From Chloroflexota bacterium (GTDB lineage Bacteria; Chloroflexota; Dehalococcoidia; UBA2247; RBG-13-53-26): a DNA stretch of 5,859 bases. Positions 1 to 5,257 of the stretch are shown piece after piece (the stretch's first letter is position 1; each line of letters starts with the position of its first letter). A program made the translations under genes and the position numbers. The DNA lies in the NCBI GenBank assembly GCA_003650185.1, contig QMOF01000147.1:1-5859 (forward strand). The letters are read 5' to 3'. The notes beneath the pieces were generated by a model. It was not told the DNA's origin. It saw only the letters and a program-made list of their open reading frames with translations, and made no database searches.

Positions 1-227
1 TGGTATTCTCGGTTGACGGATACCGCCACGTGCTTATGCCCATGCTCGTGGGTGTAGGTGAAAAGCAAAAGGAAAGCAAGCCCGAAGGGCAAACCGAAGC
101 TCCAACCGAGGCAACCGAGGGCGAAGCGCCTACCGAGCCAACAGAAGCGGGAGCCGAAGGGGAAGCCGAAACCGAGCACAAGCCGAAGCGTATGCAAAAG
201 GAAAAGGAACGTGTAGGCGTAGCCTAA
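1..227 (+). CDS. C-terminal end of an unidentified protein with acidic E/T/P/A-rich tail (partial, 5' end outside window)
   Basis: I do not recognise this protein. Reading frame 3 is open from the left edge to a TAA at 225-227, so the true start probably lies upstream; the GTG at 30 and ATGs at 36 and 42 have no convincing ribosome site. About 20 residues of ordinary-looking sequence (VFSVDGYRHVLMPMLVGV) are followed by a low-complexity tail. The tail is rich in Glu, Thr, Pro, Ala and Gly, with repeated TEA/TEP/GEA units, and ends in a short Lys/Arg-rich stretch and GVA. Such tails are usually disordered linkers or extensions and give no function. A strong intrinsic terminator begins 35 nt after the stop, which supports this being the real last gene of its transcript. 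It appears unrelated to the methyltransferase operon further right. Confidence 0.6.
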   Translation, partial: VFSVDGYRHVLMPMLVGVGEKQKESKPEGQTEAPTEATEGEAPTEPTEAGAEGEAETEHKPKRMQKEKERVGVA

Positions 228-261
228 ACTGAGCGCAAGCCTGAAACAAGAAGCCACGCAG

Positions 262-296
262 AAAGGCGGGGGTAGTACCCCCCGCCTTTTGCTTTT
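262..296 (+). terminator. Intrinsic terminator after the first gene
   Basis: An 11-bp stem has left arm AAAGGCGGGGG (262-272) and right arm CCCCCGCCTTT (279-289), with a 6-nt loop. It is followed by TTTT-GC-TTTTTT through 296. The stem is GC-rich and the U tract long, so it should end + strand transcription of the gene stopping at 227. The A-rich left flank gives the minus strand only a short T run, so any minus-strand termination would be weaker. Confidence 0.9.
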
Positions 297-322
297 TTCG
301 GGGGTTGCCATCCCCGCTCCAC

Positions 323-342
323 GGGGTTGCAGCCCCTTTTTT
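323..342 (+). terminator. Second, shorter terminator-like hairpin
   Basis: GGGG (323-326) pairs with CCCC (333-336) around a 6-nt loop that can add a T-G pair, followed directly by six T residues (337-342). The stem is only 4-5 bp, so on its own it would be modest. The element GGGGTTGC occurs both here (323-330) and 22 nt earlier (301-308), where a similar GGGG/CCCC mini-hairpin (301-304 with 312-315) lacks a T tract. It is probably a back-up to the terminator at 262-296. Confidence 0.5.
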
Positions 343-431
343 GTGGCCGGAGGGAAGAAAGAGACAAGGAAGACGGAACGCCAGAGTGTGCAGGGTTCGC
401 CTCCCGAGGCGCTTCAGGTATAAGACATGGG

Positions 432-460
432 GGGGCAGGCCGCTTGGCCTGCCCCTTTTT
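432..460 (+). terminator. Strong intrinsic terminator with no obvious upstream gene
   Basis: A perfect 10-bp stem, GGGGCAGGCC (432-441) with GGCCTGCCCC (446-455), has loop GCTT and is followed by TTTTT (456-460). The T tract places it on the + strand. No recognisable + strand gene lies between this hairpin and the terminator at 323-342. It therefore either catches read-through or ends a short RNA of about 90-120 nt. It also sits just beyond the stop of the possible minus-strand ORF at 466-858, but that strand has no T tract after the stem. Confidence 0.85.
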
Positions 461-465
461 GCCCT

Positions 466-858
466 TCAGCCAGCCCAGCTTCCGCGCGGTCTTATCCGTG
501 GTCTGGGCAACAGGGCGGGAAAATGCGTGTTTCCAATTGCCACAATTCCTGTGGTATGCTGCAGGGGGACTTCCCGGGGCAAGCGGATAGATGCCGAGAC
601 AAGAGCCAGGTGCCACAAGGCAGCCAGCTCGCGGGAAATCCCAGGCCCACTTGGACAGGGCACCGCCTTGGTGAAAGAAGACACACCCCCGGGGCCCCAC
701 AACGCTTGAGCGTCAGACGCCCGCTCCGGCGACACTAACTCCATCTGGTGAGCTACCTTCGCCTGCACCAGCCGCTCGGCTAGTTGTGCCTGGTCGAAAG
801 TCACCTGTTCAATACCTGGCGCCGAAACGACGATCACGAACGCTTCCGAACCTGCCAT
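466..858 (-). CDS. Hypothetical protein, 130 residues (doubtful)
   Basis: I do not recognise a family. The case for coding is the start. The minus strand carries GAGGTGA a few nucleotides before the ATG at 858, and the first 40 residues look like a folded protein: a hydrophobic strand (AFVIVVSAPG) and then an amphipathic helix rich in Gln, Ala, Leu and Glu. A weak minus-strand promoter is possible further upstream: TACTAT (complement of 913-918) with a poor -35 TTTCTA (complement of 937-942), 18-nt spacer. The C-terminal half is rich in Pro, Ser, Arg and Leu and less convincing, so the frame could be a remnant or truncated. No signal peptide, metal site or DNA-binding motif is evident. It stands alone and points away from the methyltransferase operon. 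A spurious ORF in GC-rich DNA remains a fair alternative. Confidence 0.35.
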   Translation of the reverse strand: MAGSEAFVIVVSAPGIEQVTFDQAQLAERLVQAKVAHQMELVSPERASDAQALWGPGGVSSFTKAVPCPSGPGISRELAALWHLALVSASIRLPREVPLQHTTGIVAIGNTHFPALLPRPRIRPRGSWAG

Positions 859-1014
859 CGAGTCACCTCATAGCCAATGCTTTGGGCCTAGCGCTTACTT
901 TTGCCGGGCTCAATAGTAGCACCTCCCCAGAGGCAATAGAAATCGGCGCTATTCGGTTCGAGAGATGGAGATGCACCTCGGTTGTAGTGGGCCGCGGGCT
1001 TAGGAGGTTCAAGG

Positions 1015-1149
1015 ATGTACGTTCATGCCGCACAAGTGGTGGACTACACGAATGGTTCTTCTCACCCGAGTGCGTCGTACAAGCGTCCTACAACGCTGAC
1101 CTTGTCGGGCAGCGCCGTTGACATGCGAATCTATAGCAGCGTATCCTAG
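1015..1149 (+). CDS. Possible small protein, 44 residues
   Basis: ATG at 1015 follows TTAGGAGG, with AGGAGG at 1002-1007 and a 7-nt gap, one of the strongest ribosome sites in the window. The product starts MYVHAAQVVDYTNGSS, is rich in Ser, Thr and Tyr, and ends IYSSVS before TAG (1147-1149), with TGA immediately following in frame. There is no transmembrane segment or recognisable motif. The 3' end overlaps the TTGACA...TATCCT promoter at 1118-1147. The frame is the same as that of the ORF starting at 1192, separated by the double stop, so the two could be pieces of one decayed gene. I infer a small or relic gene; function unknown. Confidence 0.3.
   Translation: MYVHAAQVVDYTNGSSHPSASYKRPTTLTLSGSAVDMRIYSSVS
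1118..1147 (+). promoter_or_regulatory. Sigma-70-type promoter candidate
   Basis: A perfect -35 hexamer TTGACA (1118-1123) is followed after 18 nt by TATCCT (1142-1147), four of six matches to TATAAT including the key TA and final T. Transcription would begin near 1154. That is about 38 nt before the GTG of the ORF at 1192 and about 340 nt before the methyltransferase start. No terminator lies between here and the methyltransferase, so it is the best visible candidate for the operon promoter. Confidence 0.45.
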
Positions 1150-1191
1150 TGACCGGGCATTTGCGTTGTTCTCTTCACTTTCGGGAGCAGT

Positions 1192-1443
1192 GTGAACGAC
1201 GCACGGATAACCCCTGAGAAGTTGGCCGATTACGCCCGACTCAGCGCAGACCTGATTCACCCCTCTGCAAAGGAGGCTATGGTGAAGGCCTCCAGGGTTC
1301 GAGGAAGGCATTTTGACAGAGAGAAGGTTGGCCAATCTGTCAAACAGCGGAGCCGGTTAGCAAGCGGTCGTCTATTACCCGAGTACTCAACCTCCAAAGC
1401 AGGACGCCGCATGGTTCATGCCGAAGCACTCGCACACGAATGA
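1192..1443 (+). CDS. Hypothetical protein, 83 residues, possible leading gene of the operon
   Basis: I do not recognise a family. The GTG at 1192 has GGGAG (1183-1187) four nucleotides upstream, and the promoter candidate at 1118-1147 lies directly in front. The first 30 residues (ITPEKLADYARLSADL) look like a helical, folded start; the rest is basic, with many Arg and Lys, and no helix-turn-helix is certain. A second ribosome-like site, AAAGGAGG (1269-1276), precedes ATG 1279 and GTG 1282 in the same frame, so a 53-55-residue form is possible. The stop at 1441-1443 lies 49 nt before the methyltransferase start on the same strand. A small regulator of the modification genes, as controller proteins are in some restriction systems, is one idea, but no motif supports it. 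It could also be a relic. Confidence 0.4.
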   Translation: MNDARITPEKLADYARLSADLIHPSAKEAMVKASRVRGRHFDREKVGQSVKQRSRLASGRLLPEYSTSKAGRRMVHAEALAHE

Positions 1444-1479
1444 AGGGCCGGGCGGTTACGCTGGCTAAAATGGCCGTGC

Positions 1480-1486
1480 AGGAGGG
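1480..1486 (+). promoter_or_regulatory. Ribosome binding site that fixes the methyltransferase GTG start
   Basis: AGGAGGG at 1480-1486 lies six nucleotides before the GTG at 1493. It is close to the full anti-16S match at ideal spacing, so the GTG start is favoured over any later ATG. Confidence 0.85.
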
Positions 1487-1492
1487 CACACG

Positions 1493-4400
1493 GTGCAATC
1501 AACCACGGACATCGCCGAAGCGCTGAAGGCCTTTGGAGGCGACCCCCAGCGGGCCGCCCCTCTTGCCTCTTTCCTGGGCTTCCAGCCTGTCCTGTCGCCC
1601 CAGGACTTGCTCGCTGGCCCCTTGCGCGGTGGCCTCAAATGGTTCTTTGCACAGCGCACGGACTACTTCGGGGTCAAGGAGCTTTATCGCGTCGGCTCTT
1701 ACCATGCCGGGCCCAGCTCCGTGGGCCTCTGGGTAGCCGTGCTGTCAGACTGGGGCCTGCGCTCCACTGACCGCGACCGTCCGCGGCGACGCATCGCCCG
1801 AGCCATCGTGGAGCAGGTGCAGGATGCCCGTGCTATGGTCATCCTGGTGCCCAACGAACTCCAGCGTCCACATGTCAAAGAGGCCGAGTTTGTGCTGCCC
1901 CGTTCCGCAGCGGCAGTGAGCAAGGGTGTGGACACTGGCACGGCTGTCAGTAGCGTTCGAGCTTTGGTAGACCTGGAAAGCCCCAACCGTTTCCACCGCG
2001 ACCTTCTCAGAGAGTTGGCCCTCTGGCCGGGGGCTTCGCTCCTGGAGGTGTCGCAGCACTGGCAGAAGGTCTTCAGCGTCGAGCGGGTCACCACCAGGTT
2101 CTACCAGGAGTACATGAGAGTCCGCGACCGCATGGCCAAGGCCCTGCTGGCCCACAACAAGGGGCATTCGGTTGTGAGCAAGCTGACCGACGAGGAAGCC
2201 AAAGCCTGGGCCACCCGCCAGTTGGGCCGCATGCTCTTCCTGTGGTTCTTGCAGGAAAAGCGGTGGCTCGGGGGACCCGGCGGGCAGGGGTACCGCGATT
2301 ACCTGGTGCGCCTCTGGCACAAACGTCACCAGGCACCTGTTCAAGAGTATTATCGCGGCTTGCTGGTACCTCTCTTCTTTGAAGGCATGGCCACCGGGAC
2401 GCCCAGCCAGTCCGTGCGAGAGCTGCTGAGTTACACGCCGTACCTCAATGGCGGTCTCTTCCGTAAGAACCGTCTTGAGGACGCTGTGGACGATGGCGGT
2501 GAGGTCTCCATACCCGACGAGGTCTTTGACCCCGATACCGACGAAGACCCGCCGCGCACTGTCCTGGGCCTCCTGTCCCGCTACCGCTTCACCGTCAGGG
2601 AGTCCACGCCGGATGACCAGTCCGTGGACCCCGACCCCGAGCTGCTGGGCCGCGTCTTTGAAAACCTGTACCAGGGAGATGCCCGTCACGATACCGGCAC
2701 CTATTACACTCCCAGGGAGATCGTTCATTTCATGTGCCGGCAGGCTCTGGACGGCTACCTGCGCGACCAAACAGGCGTTACCCAGGATACCCTGGACTGG
2801 CTCCGGAAGCAGGCGATAGAGAAAGAGGAAGGCGGTCAGCCGCTGCCCCGTGAGTTGGAAGAGCGCCTTGTCTCAGCCCTGGAGCTGGTCCGCGTGTGCG
2901 ACCCGGCCGTCGGGTCCGGGGCCTTCCTGCTGGGCATGATGCAGGAGATCATCTTGCTCCGCCGGGGCATTGAACACAGCAAGCGGGAGTACATCCAGGA
3001 CGAGGAGCAACTCATCACCGACTGGAAGCGCCACGCCATCCAGTACAGCCTCTATGGCGTGGACATCAACCCGGAAGCAGTGGAGATCTGCCAGCTCCGC
3101 CTGTGGCTTTCCCTGGTGCTGGACCTTCCGGAGCCTCCTGCGGACCACCCGCTGCCCAACCTGGACTTCCGCATCGTCGCTGGCGATTCCCTGGTGGACC
3201 GAGTAGCGGACATTACCTTCAAGGAGTCATGGCCCGTGCCTGGGCAGTTGACAATGTCCCTGGAGGCGCAACGTCACATAACCGACCTGGAACGTGAGAT
3301 GGCCCGGTACCGCCAGGAGTTCGACGCTACTCATCGTGACCCGGCACGCCTACGCAAGCTGCGTGACCGCATTGCGGCGGCCCAGGCGGAGATCATCCGG
3401 CTGCAACTTGAGGAGGCTCTGGCCTCGGCAGAGGGCGAAGCCCGACGTGCCCGGACCGCCTCTGCGGGGAGGAGGGCGGAGGCTCGTGCCGATCTGGTTC
3501 GGGGGATACTCTCAGAGCTGGCCAGGAGGGACTTTGCCCTGGTGCAGAAGCCCTTCCTGTGGCCGGTGGCCTTTCCCGATATTCTCCAGGAAGGGAGGTC
3601 CGGCTCAGGCTTCGACATCGTCCTGGCCAACCCGCCGTACATCCGCCAGGAGAGGCTGGACGCCAGAGACCAGGAAAGCTATCGCCAGGCCTTCCCCGAG
3701 GTCTTCGCAGGCACGGCCGATATCCTGGTCTTCTTCTATAGCCGCGCCCTCCAGATCCTCCGGCCGGGCGGCTGGCTGGCTTTCATCACCAGCAACAAGT
3801 ACATGAGGGCCGCTTATGGCAGGGATATCAGGGCCTACCTGGCGCAGGCCGCGGAGATTCACCGTATCCTGGACTTCGGCGACCTGCCCCTCTTCGAGAC
3901 CAACGGCAGGTCAGTGGCCTCCTACCCGGCGGTGCTCATCGGCAAGAAGGACGGTGCTCAGCAAGGGCACAACCTGCGGGTGGCTGACCTCACCTGTCCC
4001 ATCCGGCGGCGGCTTGCCGAGAGGGGCCTTAACGTGAACTCGGAGAACGTGCGCTGGGTGCTTGAAGACCTGGGGGGCCTGCTGGAGGAGGCCGAGGTAC
4101 CGGAGTACCCCCAGGTGCTGCTGCGCCGGGACGGCTGGGTGCTGGAGGACCCGGCGCTGGTGCGCCTGTTCCATCGCCTGATGGAACAGGGGACGCCGCT
4201 GGGTGAGCTTGTCAAAGGGCGCATTTACCGAGGCGTTCTGACGGGTTTGAACGAGGCCTTTGTCATTGACCAGGACAAGCGCGATGAGCTGATCGCGGAA
4301 GACCCCAGGAGCGCCGAGTTGATCAAGCCGTGGCTCAGAGGCCGGGATATCAAGCGCTGGCGGGCGGAATGGGCCGGGCAATACATTATTGCTATCCAGA

Positions 4401-5059
4401 ACAGTGGAGACGCAGATGCAGTGCATCCTTGGTCCAAGGCCCGGAGCGAAGCGGAGGCACGCCGCATGTTCCACGAGAGCTACGCTGCCGTCCACGACCA
4501 TCTAAGTTGGTTTGAGGGCGCCCTAAGGAAGCGCCAGGACCAAGGAAGATTCTGGTGGGAGTTGCGTGCATGCACCTACTACGCGGACTTTGATCGGCCC
4601 AAAGTCATATTCAATCGGTTCATCAATAAGCCTACCTTCGCCTACGATGAGCGAGGGTTCTTTCATAACGATGCATGTTACTTCATAGTTGCCCCCAGCC
4701 CCGCCATTGCGGCGATCGTCAACTCCAAGGTGGGATGGTGGCTCCTGTCCCATCTTTGTACACCGCTCCAAAACGGCTATCTCCAAGTATTTGTCCAGTT
4801 TCTTGAACCGCTGCCAGTTCCAAGTATCGACAAGGGGTTGGAGGGCAGGCTAACTGCCCTGGTGAAGGTGCTCACCAACGCACCTGCGAATCCTGAGGCC
4901 GAAGCGGAGCTTGAAGACCTTGTGGGGGATGCTTATGGCTTGAGCGCATCAGAGCGTTCCAACATCTCTCACTGGATTAACCAGCGAGCCCTGGCTTATG
5001 GCCCGACCAGCGAGATCGATGATGGAGGTAACTATGCCGAAACGCAAGACCCGAACTAA
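1493..5059 (+). CDS. Eco57I/type IIG-like adenine-N6 DNA methyltransferase with TaqI-like recognition domain
   Basis: This enzyme transfers a methyl group from S-adenosylmethionine to adenine N6 at a specific DNA sequence. At 1188 residues it is in the size range of type IIG enzymes and PglX-like methyltransferases. Seen in order: an N-terminal region (1-190) without a clear PD-(D/E)xK motif; the helical FSVERVTTRFYQEY stretch that precedes the catalytic domain in this family; RQLGRMLFLWFLQEK and YLNGGLF; motif X TGTYYTPREIV (402-412); motif I DPAVGSGAFL (470-479), which binds the cofactor; GVDIN (522-526); GDSL (564-567); a coiled-coil-like insertion (about 588-680); and catalytic NPPY (713-716), diagnostic for N6-adenine or related amino methylation. 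The C-terminal part, with YRGVLTGLNEAFVI (912-925) and LIKPWLRGRDIKRW (943-956), matches the TaqI-like specificity domain. All catalytic motifs are intact. Its 3' end overlaps the next gene, implying translational coupling. The target sequence cannot be read from this. TAAAAT at 1466-1471 could be a local -10 but has no good -35. Confidence 0.96.
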   Translation: MQSTTDIAEALKAFGGDPQRAAPLASFLGFQPVLSPQDLLAGPLRGGLKWFFAQRTDYFGVKELYRVGSYHAGPSSVGLWVAVLSDWGLRSTDRDRPRRRIARAIVEQVQDARAMVILVPNELQRPHVKEAEFVLPRSAAAVSKGVDTGTAVSSVRALVDLESPNRFHRDLLRELALWPGASLLEVSQHWQKVFSVERVTTRFYQEYMRVRDRMAKALLAHNKGHSVVSKLTDEEAKAWATRQLGRMLFLWFLQEKRWLGGPGGQGYRDYLVRLWHKRHQAPVQEYYRGLLVPLFFEGMATGTPSQSVRELLSYTPYLNGGLFRKNRLEDAVDDGGEVSIPDEVFDPDTDEDPPRTVLGLLSRYRFTVRESTPDDQSVDPDPELLGRVFENLYQGDARHDTGTYYTPREIVHFMCRQALDGYLRDQTGVTQDTLDWLRKQAIEKEEGGQPLPRELEERLVSALELVRVCDPAVGSGAFLLGMMQEIILLRRGIEHSKREYIQDEEQLITDWKRHAIQYSLYGVDINPEAVEICQLRLWLSLVLDLPEPPADHPLPNLDFRIVAGDSLVDRVADITFKESWPVPGQLTMSLEAQRHITDLEREMARYRQEFDATHRDPARLRKLRDRIAAAQAEIIRLQLEEALASAEGEARRARTASAGRRAEARADLVRGILSELARRDFALVQKPFLWPVAFPDILQEGRSGSGFDIVLANPPYIRQERLDARDQESYRQAFPEVFAGTADILVFFYSRALQILRPGGWLAFITSNKYMRAAYGRDIRAYLAQAAEIHRILDFGDLPLFETNGRSVASYPAVLIGKKDGAQQGHNLRVADLTCPIRRRLAERGLNVNSENVRWVLEDLGGLLEEAEVPEYPQVLLRRDGWVLEDPALVRLFHRLMEQGTPLGELVKGRIYRGVLTGLNEAFVIDQDKRDELIAEDPRSAELIKPWLRGRDIKRWRAEWAGQYIIAIQNSGDADAVHPWSKARSEAEARRMFHESYAAVHDHLSWFEGALRKRQDQGRFWWELRACTYYADFDRPKVIFNRFINKPTFAYDERGFFHNDACYFIVAPSPAIAAIVNSKVGWWLLSHLCTPLQNGYLQVFVQFLEPLPVPSIDKGLEGRLTALVKVLTNAPANPEAEAELEDLVGDAYGLSASERSNISHWINQRALAYGPTSEIDDGGNYAETQDPN
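5024..5028 (+). promoter_or_regulatory. Ribosome binding site inside the methyltransferase end, setting the RAMA-like start
   Basis: GGAGG at 5024-5028 stands five nucleotides before ATG 5034. This strongly prefers that ATG over the in-frame upstream start at 4998, which would lengthen the overlap with the methyltransferase and has no comparable site. Confidence 0.8.
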
Positions 5060-5255
5060 GTTTCCGCCTGTCGGCACAGTGCTCAAAAAGCAAGTCCATA
5101 ACGACCTTGTCTTGGCAAAGGTGGTCTCAGTGAATGAGAGTACAGGACGCGTCGCCGTTGAGATGAACGGCGTTACGTATTCAACGCTTTCGGCAGCAGC
5201 AAAGGCTTTGACGGGTCATGCGACGAACGGATGGAAGTTCTGGGGTCTGGAGTGA
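5034..5255 (+). CDS. Small stand-alone RAMA/DUF2924-like protein, 73 residues
   Basis: The C-terminal half carries the pattern YSTLSAAAKALTGHATNGWKFWG. It has the Y-x-S/T-L-S-A-A-A-K-A-L-T-G core and the NGWKFW ending of the RAMA domain (Restriction enzyme Adenine Methylase Associated), which also resembles the end of DUF2924 proteins. The N-terminus is basic (MPKRKTRTKF), followed by beta-strand-like stretches (LVLAKVVSV, GRVAVEMNGV). RAMA domains are known as fusions to or neighbours of adenine methyltransferases and are thought to bind DNA or chromatin. Here the domain is almost the whole protein. The gene overlaps the methyltransferase by 26 nt in another frame and ends 2 nt before the PLD gene, so all three are probably co-translated. 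I infer an accessory DNA-binding subunit of the modification complex. DUF2924 or DUF4357 membership instead of RAMA is possible without a profile search. Confidence 0.85.
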   Translation: MPKRKTRTKFPPVGTVLKKQVHNDLVLAKVVSVNESTGRVAVEMNGVTYSTLSAAAKALTGHATNGWKFWGLE

Positions 5256-5257
5256 GC

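Noticed and set aside
385..430. GGTTCG with a nearby inverted repeat, suggestive of a tRNA T-arm
   Set aside because: No acceptor, D-arm or anticodon arm can be assembled around it and no CCA-like end is present.
552..560. Extended -10 (TG-G-TATGCT) on the + strand
   Set aside because: TTGCCA at 537-542 is only 12 nt away, too close for a -35, and no + strand gene follows.
224..700. 158-codon minus-strand ORF
   Set aside because: It runs through three terminator-like hairpins, overlaps the better-started 466-858 frame and has low-complexity Pro/Gly/Arg composition; I see no good ribosome site.
786..1121. 111-codon + strand ORF
   Set aside because: GTG start without a ribosome site and an Arg/Ser-rich, unstructured-looking product; it overlaps the better-supported 1015 ORF.
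1466..1471. TAAAAT as a -10 box just before the methyltransferase
   Set aside because: No -35-like hexamer at 15-19 nt upstream, and the leader would be very short; kept only as a weak possibility.
1745..2770. 341-codon minus-strand ORF opposite the methyltransferase
   Set aside because: It lies entirely antisense to a gene with unmistakable family motifs; long antisense frames are common in GC-rich DNA and its product shows no coherent domain.
4998..5255. Longer form of the RAMA-like protein starting at 4998
   Set aside because: ATG 5034 has GGAGG at five nucleotides; the extra 12 residues add nothing recognisable and would deepen the overlap with the methyltransferase.
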